A DNA stretch of 64,000 nucleotides from Blepharisma stoltei (lineage: Eukaryota > Ciliophora > Heterotrichea > Heterotrichida > Blepharismidae): contig CAJZBQ010000014.1 in the NCBI GenBank assembly GCA_914767885.1, forward strand, positions 310,001 through 374,000, given 5' to 3'. Positions within the stretch are counted from its first letter, which is position 1, and every line of letters starts with the position of its first letter. Both the position numbers and the translations under genes were made by a program. The notes beneath the pieces are model-generated. The model was not told where the DNA came from and made no database searches. It worked only from the letters and a program-made list of their open reading frames with translations. This document shows positions 42,101 through 53,217 of the stretch, in pieces.

Positions 42101-45100
42101 GCGGCTAAAAGCCAATCACAACCAATTTCTGCCAATCAAAAAGTCCAACCTCCTCCTGCTGTTGAACAAAAGCCAAAGGTCAAGGAAGCTTTTAATGAGC
42201 CTATTCCTGAAGCTAGAAAGCCAGCACTTAAATCAGATTATGCAGCAGAAGATTATGAAAATTATGAAGAAAACTACGAAGAAGAGCCTCCACTAATGAA
42301 AAGACGAGCTGAAATCCCAAGAGAAAACCCAGATGAAGAAAAAATCCCTATCAAATCAGGAGTTAAAAGAGACCAACAAAGAGATGTAACCCTCTCTTCA
42401 ATTGAACCTGCTCCAGTTAATGCCAAGCAAGAGCCTGTCAGCCAGGTAAACCCTTCATTTTTGGCATTTTTAAATTCAATCCCCAAGTCAATTACAATCT
42501 CTTCTTGGATCGAAAGCAAAGGTCTGAGTTTAGATGCTTATCTTGGCTATGAAGAATTCTCAAAAATCACCAATATTAGTAGAATGGATCAAGATTTCAT
42601 TTTTTCCTTTTTGGATGCCAATAAGCGAGGCTTTATTTTTGTCCATCAAATTATGACACTTCTTGAAGTGCTTCAGTTCAATAAAGGTGATATTAAAAAT
42701 TTCCCATTCAGCGCGAATCAAAACGTTGATAGTAGTGCAAAAAATATATTAATTTCAGAAGCAAATCAAGTAGACGAAACTAATAAAACAGCAAGCGAGT
42801 TTTATTCAGAACTCGGAATCGGAATTGATAGCAACCTCACATCAACATATTTTAATCAAATATTCGGGCAAGATGCAGCTATTTTAGAATTAAATAGACT
42901 TTTTGCAGCATTAGATGTGCAGAAATCAAAGAAGGTAAGATTTTATTACTGTCTAGCCTGCATTGAAAGCTATTGCCAATACATTCTAGAAGCAGACTCA
43001 AAAAAAACTCCAAGCTGGGGTGACCAAATAAGTAATGTTGTATTAAACTCCACCCCTCCGTGAGTGAACAAAAAAATTTTGTTCACTAACTGAGGGGGGG
43101 TTAATTTTTTTTTTTTATAAAAGATTTATATATAAAATTTTATAGAAAATATTTTTTTCGAAATTTAAAAAAATCCTAATTTGCAAAATGGGAAGCAAAT
43201 GTTAATTTAATTTATTAAATTTATATTTTAAAACGCAATTTGTTTAAAATTAAACAAAATTAGCTCGAGATTTCATTATAATAATTATCACTTATATATC
43301 AAATTTTTTTCATAAATTTTTTCTATCAAAAAATTTTTGTTCATTCACGGAGGAATATACATTAAAATGGCGACGGCTCGGAATGTGTATCCGGCTAGGT
43401 TTTACCTTGGCACAGTGGAGCGCAACGTCGGATTAGGCCGACCGCAGCTTATTCTGACACCAGGGGTTTTACCTCAGGGAAGGATGGATTCCAGGGTTGG
43501 AAAGGGAAGCTCAGCGGCATCGGGAAGGTACCTCCTGATCAATCGGGCAACTCCCTAGCGTGAAACTGGGCGTTACGTCCCAGGCTTTGGATTTCCATCT
43601 TGGCCGACAGTCCTACCAGAAAATTTGTTTTTCAAATTTTCGGAATGGGCAACTCTGTTGACGTACTGCTAGGTGGCGTAACTCATCCAACTACGGGTAG
43701 CGAGTGCACATCCTCGTCCAGTAGGAGCAACATCTTGAAGGTCGTGGTCGATCGGTGGTGAGCAACCGGGTGGAGCGTGAAGGGTGAAGGTAGGGCAGGG
43801 GAGACCCGCGCCAATACGACGAGCCGTTCATAATACTAATTAATGTTAATGTTAATGTTCATTCACGAAGGGTGGGGTTTAGGCAAAAAATAGTAATGGT
43901 CTTGTTCACTCACGGAGGGGGGAGTAAGAATCCCTGAAAACGCCAAAACCATCGATTTTTTCAACATTATCCAGATTCATGAAGCTATTGATGAAGCTAA
44001 ATTTGTGAGCATTGTTATGACAAAGCTAAACTTAGACGTCGGAAAAGCTCAAAATCTCTTTTCTGATATTGACGTCAAAAAGTGCAGACAAATTTTTGGA
44101 TTTCAGCTCTTAACGCAAGTGGATTTGTATAGAAGCTGCATAGAAAACGGAAAAGTTGTGAACGAGATGCCAAGTCTCCCTTATTCTTATGCATCTGATT
44201 TACCGAGGAATATAAAATTGCCTTTGATGGGTTTGGCTAAAAAAATAGATGATGGTAATGTTGGCACTTGTGAGAGGTTTTGGGCTTCAGAAGTTAATAT
44301 AAGCTCAGTTATGACTAAAAAAGAGTTTGCTTATAGCGTTAAGGATTTAACAGAGCAGCAAGCTTTTGATATTTTTGGGAAATGCGACATAAAGCAATCA
44401 GGGAAAATCTGGTTTTACCACTTTTTAGCTGTTTTAGAAACATACAGAGCATCATTCAAGATAAATAATCCAGTTTCTTCATCAAGCGGATTGGCGCCTA
44501 CTGCACGAAACTCAGAGCCTGTTGCCAAAGTCCCAGAGCCAGCTCCCAAAGTCTCACAGAATCCTCAAAATCTACTCCAAGATGCCTTAATAAAAGTGGG
44601 GAAGTATCTAAATGGTCAAAATGAGTACCAAAGAATTCTTACAGCAAACGATGTATTCGGAATAATGGACTACAATGAAAAAGGAACAGTTGGAAAAAAT
44701 GAATTTAAGCGGTGTTTAAGCAAGCTAAATATCGACATAACAGACCAACAACAAGATCTGCTGATGGTAGAAGCTGATACAAATAAAAATGGAGAAATCG
44801 ATTATAATGAATTTTGTGGCTTTTTAAGTGCATTTCTGAAATCCTCTGAGAAAAAAAGCCCAGAGCCAACAGTCATAAAGCAAAAGAAGAGAGGGGAAAT
44901 TAAAGGAGTCGAGAGAAAACCGAACGATTTTGCTGAAGGCTCTTTCGGCCAGGCAATTTATAAGCTTAAGATTTATATGAGAGACAACCAAAATGGGATA
45001 AAGTCTATAGAAAGTACTTTTCAGCGCCTTGACGAAGAAAAGACCAATATTTTATGTGAAACTGAGTTTAATCTTGGTCTTGAAAGAATGAGGATTGGGT

Positions 45101-47584
45101 TAACTTCAAGGCAAAAAGAGCAAATAACAAAGCTAGCTGACACCAAGAAGGATGGACAAATAAACTACAAAGACTTCATAGATTTACTTTATGACTATGA
45201 ATTTTCCAGCCCTAATAAAGTAGGTGCGGAAGAAAGCAAGGATATAAAGCTGCCCATCGAAATGATGCAAGAAGATGACGTGAATAACCCAGTTTCAGAA
45301 ATCCATAGCTACCAAATACAGCCAGATGTTGATTATTTCACAAAGTCAAATCCTCGATGTACAACGATTTTAAATAGTGAAATTGCAACCTTAAAGCGAT
45401 GTGTGGAACTATTAGAAAAGCTCAAGAAAGGAAAATTCAAAGACCCAGATTTTGGTCCAGAACAAGAAAAAGGGGGCGCATTTTGTTTGTATTGGAATGG
45501 TGTGCCTCCTGGTAGCAATTATCCACCTTCTGAAGAATTAGAGTGGGTTGCGCCATCAGATCATTATGATTGCAGTTTTATAAAAGAAGGGATCAGCACT
45601 AATGACGTTATTCAAGGGTCTCTTGGTGACTGTTGGTTCATTGGAGCTCTATGCGTGCTTGCAACTAGAGACAACTTAGTTAGAGGAAGCATAGAAAGTC
45701 TATCTAACCCAAATGAAATAACTGCAGAAAATGCACTTGGGGTTTCCAAAGGTGTCTATCCACCTATTTTCCATTGTTTTGCTAAAAAAGGGCTATATGT
45801 GTTAAGATTTTTCATAAATGATGCCTGGAGGTGGGTTATTATTGATGAAAGAGTCCCAATGTACACTGGAGGTGACAGGCCGCAGTATGTCTTTGGGCAC
45901 TCTAGAGATCCTGGAGAGCTTTGGGTGTGTCTTATAGAAAAGGCTTATGCGAAAATATTTGGATGCTATGAATCGTTAAATGGAGGTCTTATTGATGATG
46001 GCCTTTGCGATTTGACTGGACTTGCTTCTGAAAACCTCAAAATTAAAGGGAAAAATGGATTTTTAAGTGGCCCTGCTGACCAAGAAAAGCAAAAAGCAGA
46101 CCAACTGTGGCAAAGACTCAAGAGTTATAGAGATCAAGGAACTCTTATGGGGTGCTCTATTGATGGGCAAGGTGTTGAAAGTGATGTCATTATAGACGGT
46201 GAACAAACTGGCCTCCTCGCTAGACATGCATACGGGATAATTGACGTCATTTATGTTAATAACCCACGAGCGACCAATACTAAAAAACGCCACAGACTTC
46301 TCAGAGTAAGAAATCCATGGGGACAGAGAGAATGGCAAGGCAAATGGCATGATAAAAGTCCAGAGCTCTTACAAAATCTTGAAATTATCCAAAGAGAGCT
46401 TGAAAAAATAGAAGGCGAGCCTTATGACCCAGAAAATAGCGACGATGGGACTTTCTTAATGAACTTCAAAAGCTGGAGGACAATTTATGATAACCTGTAT
46501 GCCTGCGTAGACTTCCCTGATGAGTGGTGGGGTGTGCGATTTCGAGGAGCCTGGACAAGAGAAAACTCAGGCGGAGTCCCAACAACCCCGAATAAAGCGC
46601 ATGCAGAAAGATGGGCTAAAAACCCACAATTCTTTATGGAGCTAAAGCAGAAATCAGAAATCTTTATTTATTTGTCTCAAGAGGACGGGAGACATGCGAA
46701 AGGCTCAGTGTTTCCTTTTGAAGGAGTCATTAACACTGCGTGTTTTTCTATTATGAAGGTAGGTCCTGATGAAGATTTAAACTTAAATTAACAGATGGTG
46801 CTTAGCCTAGTTGTTAAATAGGATCTCCATTGCGAGAATCACAACTTTTGACCCTGCCTTCCACCAGGGATGGCAGCATCTCCTCCTTGCTTTCCACTTC
46901 TGTTGAGTGGGCAGTCTTCGGACTCCTGAGGCCTTGCTTGAGGATATGGGCGTACAAGGTTGTCTATACCTATAATCCAAACAATTTATTTCCATATTGA
47001 CTATCGGCAAAAAGGAAATCTCGTTCATTCTGGAGAAATTTGCTAAATTAGTCTAGGAATTGTTTTTAGACCCTGAAGGGCATCAATTCCTACCATACTG
47101 CTTTCTCTTGAAGTAAATCCATCCTAAAAGTGAACTAGGGCTAGGCTCCAGAAAATGCTGAAATTGCTTACCTGCATAGCTGTCCTACAAATATGCGCCC
47201 GAAGGAAGTCGGTGTAGCTGGCCCCAAAGCGCTGAGACTCCATATATAAATTTTCATGGTGAAGACAGAGTAACTTTCTTTGACCAATCCAAAATTATAA
47301 AATTGTCTGTACTTAAGCTGCATAGAGAAATTGAGCTGAGGATTGAGCTGAATCCAGGGAAATATGCAATTGTTCCTGCAACTTTGGATCCTGGAAAAAC
47401 TGGGCCGTTTGGCCTTTCTATTTATTTGTCGTGCCAGAAGAATATGGCTAAATTGTATGCTGGAGATGACAAGAGTAACCAAGGAGAGCTTATAGAAGAG
47501 GAAGAAGAAGTATCAAAAGAGAGTATCAACCCTTCAATTATTTCTGATTTGAGAGAACTCGTTAGATATCTTATGACGGTATAA
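39118..47584 (+). CDS. Very large EF-hand / IQ / calpain protease, split by four insertions
   Basis: Model join(39118..40731, 40817..41740, 41993..43046, 43928..46785, 47249..47584), 2261 aa. Order: helical head with coiled coil (60-185), IQ motif KIQKVWRGYKQRQKYY (about 205), several EF-hand pairs (DSNDDGTVSCDEF, DIDGTGLISTKEL, DTDRSGELNKEEF, DLDQNGMLDSREV, later DINKNGFIEEQEF, DTNKNGEIDYNEF), a Pro/Glu linker, and a calpain core: QGSLGDCWFIGAL (Cys about 1764), LLARHAYGI (His about 1962), VRNPWGQREW (Asn about 1992), so the triad is complete, then a C2L-like beta domain. A Ca2+-regulated cysteine protease is expected. The insertions at 43047 and 46786 are certain from frame; those at 40732 and 41741 are inferred, and a two-gene reading (end 40743, new start 40868) is possible. 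Confidence 0.72.
40732..40816. other. Probable IES, about 85 bp
   Basis: TA-bounded AT-rich segment with a stop; removal joins KRIHL to SSYSSTGNLTIKQIFEKM, which continues the repeated EF-hand module pattern. No clear inverted repeat, and other TA pairs nearby would also be in frame. Confidence 0.45.
41741..41992. other. Probable IES, about 252 bp
   Basis: AT-rich segment with stops between the EF-hand part and the Glu/Pro linker. The TA-to-TA join gives DYTPRL-RKPESALKAY. An alternative 300-bp boundary uses the direct repeat CCTGAGTC (41699 and 41999) and is also in frame (NHPES-ALKAY). Confidence 0.5.
43047..43927 (+). mobile_element. IES, class 1 MITE copy D with a nested retroposon-like element
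   Basis: 881 bp, TAA repeats at 43044-43046 and 43925-43927. The MITE runs 43047 to about 43346 and resumes at about 43857 to 43924. Inserted in its GTTCATTCACGGAGG block is a GC-rich element from ATGG 43367 to about 43856 with a (TTAATG)3 tail; TTCATTCACGGAGG and TTCATTCACGAAGG form its target-site duplication. Removal joins NVVL to RIPENAKTID. Confidence 0.88.
46786..47248 (-). mobile_element. IES, retroposon-like element (subfamily II), minus orientation
   Basis: 463 bp in the calpain C-terminal domain. Short repeats TTAAAT and ATAAAT flank it. On the minus strand it starts ATGGAGTCTCAGCGC (47243) and ends CATCTGTTAAT; it contains TTTTAGGATGGATTTAC and TTTGCCGATAGTC blocks of subfamily II. 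Removal joins DEDLNL-NFHGEDRV. Confidence 0.8.
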
Positions 47585-47673
47585 AGATTAATCTAATAGC
47601 AACTGTTCGAGATTTATTAAGCTACTAAAAATTCTATATTTAATGCTCTTACTATCATAAATACCAAAACCAT

Positions 47674-47907
47674 TATAGCCCGTTCCCGGCTATAGAGTGG
47701 GCTATGTCCGATATTTGCCTCGAAACTCAGGGGGTTGTCTGTGTCACTTCGAGGTGACGAGTCAACTCCCGGAGTTGGCAAATCACTATATGGTGCTATT
47801 TGCCAACTCGGGGACTTGACTCGTCACCCAAAATTGACGCAGACAACTCCTCAAGTGTCCCGGCAAAGATTGGGCATAGCCCGATCTATAGCCGGGAACG
47901 GGCTATA
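47674..47907. repeat. GC-rich foldback (long palindrome)
   Basis: About 234 bp between two convergent genes. Outer arms TATAGCCCGTTCCCGGCTAT and its complement, then further paired blocks (GGTGACGAGTCAACTCC with its near-complement, GGGTTGTCTG, GCCAACTC) to a short loop around 47790. The whole segment can fold into one hairpin. It could be a foldback MITE or an IES in the 3' flank; no coding frame tests this. Confidence 0.75.
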
Positions 47908-47931
47908 TATTCCAATTGAAATTATCTTAAA

Positions 47932-48750
47932 TTAAGATAGATAAAGTGAGATTGCTATGACTAAGAGAAACACTGAAAACTCGAGTTTAATGCTCATGTC
48001 ATCGCTTTCTCCATATTTAATAACCAGCCTATCATTTCTCTCCTGTAGGTTTCTGTTATTTCCGTTATTCCCTGCAAATGACGAATTTCCAGCCCAAAAC
48101 TTGTGGAAAAAGTTCCGTTGGCTTTCATCTAAATCTTGAACTTCGCTCCATAAAAACCATTTAACTCCTTCAGTGCACGGAGGAGTTGTGAGTGACCCTT
48201 CAAACTCATAAAACTTTTCAATTTTGCTGTTCCCATTAAACACGTCCATTAAGTTCACATCTGTATAATTGCTTTCAGACTCTATCACTTGCGATATAAA
48301 GTTATTAGTTTTACCATTTACGTCAAAAAATATACCTAGCACATATAGTGAGCCTTGAACGTTTGGGTTTTTCATCACAATGTGCATTTCCAAGTCAAAA
48401 TATTTCCCATTAAGAGTGTATTCCGATGGAGAATGAAAATGAAAAGCTGAGGAATGCAAATTGATAGAGGGTTTAGAAGGAAAAGCAACTGCAAGATTGC
48501 CCCAATCAGAGTAGACTGCAAATGAGTAAGAAGTCATATGTCCCATTGTGAAGTTTGGTTTGAAATCTGGATAGAGAACTATTGAGCTTGTGGTATTTAC
48601 AAGAATTATTTCGGATTCGGAATCTCGTATTGCAATTGGAGATTGTAAGGTACCGTTTTGGCATGTATCTGTCCAGTCATCTCCGCCTTCATGGTATGAG
48701 ACATGCAAACTTGATACTAAAGTAAGGGCAATTAAGCAAAATATTTTCAT
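47932..48750 (-). CDS. Secreted alpha-carbonic anhydrase
   Basis: 272 aa, ATG 48750 to TAA. Signal peptide MKIFCLIALTLVSSLHVS. Alpha-CA domain: NGTLQSPIAI at the start, zinc ligands in FHFHSPSEY (His about 100 and 102) and LEMHIV (His about 122), and SLTTPPCTEGVKWFLW (the active-site TTPPC block). All three zinc His are present, so it is probably active in CO2 hydration. The C-terminus is hydrophobic (FSVFLLVIAISLYLS), consistent with a membrane or GPI anchor. Its convergent neighbour is the calpain gene. A degenerate paralog lies at 60761. Confidence 0.88.
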   Translation of the reverse strand: MKIFCLIALTLVSSLHVSYHEGGDDWTDTCQNGTLQSPIAIRDSESEIILVNTTSSIVLYPDFKPNFTMGHMTSYSFAVYSDWGNLAVAFPSKPSINLHSSAFHFHSPSEYTLNGKYFDLEMHIVMKNPNVQGSLYVLGIFFDVNGKTNNFISQVIESESNYTDVNLMDVFNGNSKIEKFYEFEGSLTTPPCTEGVKWFLWSEVQDLDESQRNFFHKFWAGNSSFAGNNGNNRNLQERNDRLVIKYGESDDMSIKLEFSVFLLVIAISLYLS

Positions 48751-48898
48751 TTTATTGCGAGATAATATGGAGAGTTATAAAATATTTAATTTATTCAAAA
48801 TTACTAACTGACTTGATTTAAAAATTTTTTTTTTGCAATTTTATTAAGAATTAGCGACTTAAGTGATGCTAAATAAGATTTATAACATCGAAGATTAA

Positions 48899-50307
48899 TT
48901 AGCTCAAATTTCGTTTGCAATTATGGCAAACCATTCTCATATTTTTGCACTGATTTGTCATATATGGTAGCATAAAGCAACCAAATACTCCGCCAACTAA
49001 CTTATCCTGAATAAGAAACAAAATCAGTTTATTTTTAAAAATATAAACCTATTCTTATTTTTAATAATTTATTGTTGAAATATACGAATCATTTCAACAC
49101 CTCCTTTAGCTAAATTTATTAATATTTCTTTAATTTTTGATTATTAATCATAATTCTGTTTTAGAAATAATCATAATAATAATAAAATGGCTTCGGATGA
49201 AAAGGTCATTCGCTCCATGAATTCCTTTACCCTACCCAACTTTTTATTAGGGGTTAGGTTTTAGCACGCGAAATTCTGATCAAGCTGAGAAAATGACGAG
49301 GAATTTTATACTTCTCGAATTTGTGTATCGTGTTTTACGTTTTTCCCCTGCTGATATGAAGTTCAGGACTCTTAGGTCGAGCAGGCACTGAAGGAAAGTC
49401 GGATAGAGCAAAGCGCCACCCAAAGTCGCTAGTTTTCCCATTTTAAAGGATCCCGAAGGCCTCACGGGGACTAGGAGGAGCGAGCCAGAGTGCGAGGCCC
49501 GAAATAAGTTCGAGAGAGTTGCAACAAGACGGGAAAAAAAGTGTCTCACCATTAGAAGCCCAACTAGACTTAGTTAAATTAATTAAATTTTTTTTTATTA
49601 GAAATAACCATTTTAAATTTAAAATTATTGATTTAAGAAGGCTTCATGATTAAATAGAGTAAGAAAATCCCAACTGCAGACCAAAAAGTCTTCGCAGAAT
49701 TAGTGTAGCAAATATCAGTCATAACTTCTCCTTTGCAAAATGCACATCATTTGAGTGTTGGAACATCAGAATGCTCATCCTCATCTTCAATTGCTGTAGC
49801 AAACCTTGACTCCCCAAAACTGTTATTTCAAGGAATAGGCACAGGTGCTCCAAGAGACTGTGTTTTCGGGACTTCTTCAGTTTTTTCTATAAAGCTTCCT
49901 CCTATCTTTGACGGGATCGATATTTCAGACTTTCTTCCCACTTGTAATTCTTCTTCAAGCTGTTTAAGTTTTTCTTGCAGCCTATTTGTAAGAGTGGTCT
50001 TAGTAGTTTGGTTTATTTCATTAACCGCTGACCCAAGCACAAATGGATTTTTAAGTAAGGTTCTTCTAGGCGAAATGGTTTTTCTAATAACTGTTGAGCG
50101 AAGTGTGCTGGAATTTGTATCTCGGGTATCTTGTAAGTTAGTCCTCATAGATGGAGATTGAAGTGTTTTGTCGCCAGGGATGCTTGGAGACTCAAAGAAT
50201 CGTGAATTGTTTTTGGTATTAGGCATATCTGGTGATCCCACATTGCTAAATAGCGAATGCAATCGATTCTCGCTAGGAGAATCTTGTATTTTTTCTTTCC
50301 GGTCCAT
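48899..50307 (-). CDS. LITAF-domain protein, split by one insertion
   Basis: Minus strand, join(48899..49000, 49663..50307), 248 aa. N-terminal 180 residues are Ser/Thr/Pro-rich and disordered, with a short helix (LQEKLKQLEEELQ). Removal of a 662-bp insertion joins CAFCKGEVMTDICYTNSAKT..SAVGIFL to VGGVFGCFMLPYMTN and VCHNCKRNLS. This rebuilds the LITAF fold: two CxxC zinc knuckles flanking a membrane-inserting hydrophobic stretch. LITAF proteins sit on the cytosolic face of endosomes and lysosomes. Without removal the frame ends just after YLIMKPS, inside the insertion. Start ATG 50307; TGA reads as Trp in KWCAFC. Confidence 0.78.
49001..49662 (+). mobile_element. IES with retroposon-like element (subfamily I)
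   Basis: 662 bp between TAA repeats (48998-49000, 49660-49662). From ATGG 49188 to about 49595 it holds a GC-rich element with the GGGTTAGGTTTT block; TTAGAAATAATCAT and TTAGAAATAACCAT flank that inner element as target-site duplication. So the eliminated segment is larger than the retroposon. Confidence 0.75.
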
Positions 50308-50478
50308 TTTTTATTAGGATATATTTGACAGCTATATGATATCCTTAAGCAATAAATTTTGATATCGGATACAATTAGATCAGCAATTTCTGTGGCTCTT
50401 CATTTTTTGAAAAATGAGGATTTGAAAAGTGGTTACGTTTATAACAAAAAACCTTTTGACATTTTGTTGGAATATAAA

Positions 50479-50892
50479 ATGAACGACGGATCGAATTATT
50501 ACCCGTATATGCCCCCACCAGCTTTTGCTCCAAGTGCACCTGATTTTCAAGAATATATAGCTTACCCATCAGGCGCAAATCAACCTTATTATCCACCTCC
50601 ACAGCCACAACAGCCTCCTCAGCAAATCATATATCCAAATTATAATCCATACCCGGTGCCTGCTTACCCTCAGTACAATAATCAACAGGCGACTATGAAT
50701 GCTTTGTATAATACTCAAAGCGCTCCTACTGTTTTAAATGCCAATCCGCACTGCGCAGTTTGTAGAGGAACTGGATTTAATAGAAATAGAGAAATGTGTA
50801 ATAGATGCTGTGTGCAAAATCGAGACATGCCTCCGCATCGAAATGGAGGATCTGCCATGAGAAGATTTTTATGGGGTTCGCGGCGATTTTAG
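50479..50892 (+). CDS. Pro/Tyr-rich protein with C-terminal zinc-knuckle
   Basis: 137 aa, ATG 50479 to TAG. The first 90 residues are Pro, Tyr, Gln and Asn-rich (YYPPPQPQQPPQQ), then CAVCRGTGFNRNREMCNRCC, a DnaJ-like CxxCxGxG zinc-binding block, and a basic end. Similar Pro-rich plus zinc-ribbon proteins are common small ciliate proteins; function unknown. It is divergent from the LITAF-like gene (171 bp between starts). Confidence 0.65.
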   Translation: MNDGSNYYPYMPPPAFAPSAPDFQEYIAYPSGANQPYYPPPQPQQPPQQIIYPNYNPYPVPAYPQYNNQQATMNALYNTQSAPTVLNANPHCAVCRGTGFNRNREMCNRCCVQNRDMPPHRNGGSAMRRFLWGSRRF

Positions 50893-51240
50893 ACCAGCCT
50901 AATTGTTTATCATTAATTAGAATTATAACCACACTATTTTGTACATTAATTTATTCAAGCTCCTTTATCCTTGATCGGACGATGCTCAGCGTCAGAGCAA
51001 GGATGGGGTAGAAACATTTTTTCGAATAGAATTAATTAAAGCATATAAGGCTTCTTGCATTAAATATATTATCTTGCTAGATCTCTATTAACTGAGTTTG
51101 CTAAATTTGGAGTACTCAATTTAAAAATATTTTAAAATGATAAAATTGTTCTATTTATACATATTACTTATATGTATAAACCCGCTTATGTTTTAATCCT
51201 TATTATTTTACCATAGTTTATTAAAATTGTTATTCTATAT
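50893..51240. other. Intergenic with class 2 MITE remnant
   Basis: At about 50961-51010 lies CTCCTTTATCCTTGATCGGA and, 25 bp later, its palindrome partner GAGCAAGGATGGGG: a short decayed piece of the class 2 MITE seen at 22037. The rest is AT-rich with nothing recognisable. Confidence 0.55.
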
Positions 51241-53217
51241 TTAAAGATCATCGTGTGAGCCCATATCTTCATGTCCAGCAGAGTCATAAATCTTGGAAAT
51301 GATTGGGTTGCAAATCTTTTCTACTTCCTTAAGTTTGTCTTGGTACTCTTCTTTGCTAGCATCTGGGTTAGATGAAAGCCAGCTCAAAGCGTCTTCAACT
51401 GCATCTTTAATTGTTGACTTGTCTGATTCTGATAGTTTATCTCCAACTTTTTCTGTGTCTTCAATTGAGTTTCTCATAGAATAAGCATAGCTTTCGAGAG
51501 CATTTCTAGCATCTACCTTAGCTTTGGCTTCTTTATCTTGGTCAGCGAACTGTTCAGCTTCCTTGACCATTCTTTCGATTTCATCCTTAGAAAGTCTTCC
51601 AGTGTCGTTGGTAATTGTAATGTGGTTTTTGTTGCCGGTTCCTTGGTCGACAGCTGCCACATTCAAAATGCCGTTGGCGTCAATTTCAAAGGTCACTTCA
51701 ATTTGTGGTACTCCTCTTGCCGCTGGTGGGATGTCTTTTAAGTCGAATTGTCCAAGTTTGTGGTTATCTTTGGTCATTGCTCTTTCACCTTCGTACACTT
51801 GGATGGAGACCATGGTTTGCTGGTCTTGATAAGTGGTGAAGACTTGTGATTTCTTGGTAGGGATGACAGTTCCTCTTGGGATAAGGACAGTCATGACTCC
51901 TCCTACAGTTTCAATTCCTAAGCTAAGAGGCGCAACATCAATAAGGACAATATCAGCTGTTTCTTCTCCACCTTGACCACTCAAAATTCCAGCTTGCACA
52001 GCAGCTCCATAAGCTACAGCTTCGTCAGGGTTGATGCCCATATTTGGTTCTTTTCCGTTGAAGAAGTCTTTGATTAATCTTTGAACCTTAGGAATTCTAG
52101 TTGATCCTCCCACAAGTACAATTTCATCAATATCGCTCTTTTGCATGCCTGAGTCATCAAGCACTTGTTTGACAGGTCCCAAAGTCTTTTTGAATAAATC
52201 ATTGTTCAAGTCTTCAAACTTGGCTCTGGTCAAAGTTTCACTGAAATCAATCCCATCATGAAAAGCTTCAATTTCAATGGTAACCTGATGTGTGCTTGAC
52301 AAAGCTCTTTTAGCGTTTTCTACTTCTCTTTTAAGTTTCTGGACAGCGTGCTTATTTTTGCTGGCATCGACGCTGTGTTTCTTTTGGAAAAGCTTGATGA
52401 GGTAGTCCATAACTCTTTGGTCAAAATCTTCCCCTCCTAAATGTGTATCTCCAGAAGTAGCGACGACCTCAAAAACTCCGTTATCAATTGTGAGTAAAGA
52501 GACATCAAAGGTACCACCACCTAAGTCGAAAACTAATATGTTCTTTTCGCCTTGGCCTTTTTTATCAAGACCATAAGCAATTGCGGCTGCTGTTGGTTCG
52601 TTGATGATTCTTAAAACATTAAGTCCTGAAATAGCGCCAGCGTCTTTGGTTGCTTGTCTTTGTGAGTCGTTGAAGTAAGCTGGGACAGTGACAACTGCAT
52701 GTTTGACTTCTTGTCCTAAGAAGGCCTCAGCAATGTCTCTCATCTTGGCGAGGACCATTGAGCTGATTTCTTCAGGAGCGAATTCTTTGACTTCTTTGCC
52801 TGTTTTCAAGGAAATGTAAGGCTTTCCTTGCTTATTAACGATGTCGTATGATAGAAGCTTTTTGTCATTCTGTACTGTATCGTCGTCATATTTTCTACCT
52901 ATAAGTCTCTTGACACTGTAAGCGGTAGCGCTAGGGTTGATGGCAGCTTGGTTTTTGGCGGCTTCTCCTACAAGTCTGTCACCTTCTTCAGAGAGGGCTA
53001 CGTAGGAGGGAGTAATTCTATTGCCTTGGTCGTTAGGAATGATCTCGACACGGCCATTCCTGTAGATACCTACACACGAATAGGTTGTACCCAAGTCAAT
53101 TCCAACTGCAGGGCCTTTTATTTCACTGTCTTTTGAGCCTGCACTAGCTGAAAAGAATAAGCAAGCAGCAATCAAGCCGAAGTATGCAAGACCTAATGTT
53201 TGCAGCTTTCGAGACAT
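51241..53217 (-). CDS. ER Hsp70 chaperone BiP
   Basis: 658 aa, uninterrupted, ATG 53217 to TAA. Signal peptide ([17 protein letters not shown]), then the Hsp70 ATPase domain: [43 protein letters not shown], and [13 protein letters not shown]; then the substrate-binding domain ([14 protein letters not shown]) and helical lid. The C-terminus SHDDL is an HDEL-type retrieval signal, placing it in the ER lumen. It folds secreted proteins and responds to unfolded-protein stress. The coding region has higher GC than its neighbours, as expected for a highly expressed gene. Candidate heat-shock elements lie just upstream. Confidence 0.97.
   Translation of the reverse strand: MSRKLQTLGLAYFGLIAACLFFSASAGSKDSEIKGPAVGIDLGTTYSCVGIYRNGRVEIIPNDQGNRITPSYVALSEEGDRLVGEAAKNQAAINPSATAYSVKRLIGRKYDDDTVQNDKKLLSYDIVNKQGKPYISLKTGKEVKEFAPEEISSMVLAKMRDIAEAFLGQEVKHAVVTVPAYFNDSQRQATKDAGAISGLNVLRIINEPTAAAIAYGLDKKGQGEKNILVFDLGGGTFDVSLLTIDNGVFEVVATSGDTHLGGEDFDQRVMDYLIKLFQKKHSVDASKNKHAVQKLKREVENAKRALSSTHQVTIEIEAFHDGIDFSETLTRAKFEDLNNDLFKKTLGPVKQVLDDSGMQKSDIDEIVLVGGSTRIPKVQRLIKDFFNGKEPNMGINPDEAVAYGAAVQAGILSGQGGEETADIVLIDVAPLSLGIETVGGVMTVLIPRGTVIPTKKSQVFTTYQDQQTMVSIQVYEGERAMTKDNHKLGQFDLKDIPPAARGVPQIEVTFEIDANGILNVAAVDQGTGNKNHITITNDTGRLSKDEIERMVKEAEQFADQDKEAKAKVDARNALESYAYSMRNSIEDTEKVGDKLSESDKSTIKDAVEDALSWLSSNPDASKEEYQDKLKEVEKICNPIISKIYDSAGHEDMGSHDDL

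Noticed and set aside
43337-43558. A 73-aa open frame in the GC-rich segment
   Set aside because: It lies within the nested retroposon-like element, is not shared as an ORF by the other copies, and shows no domain.
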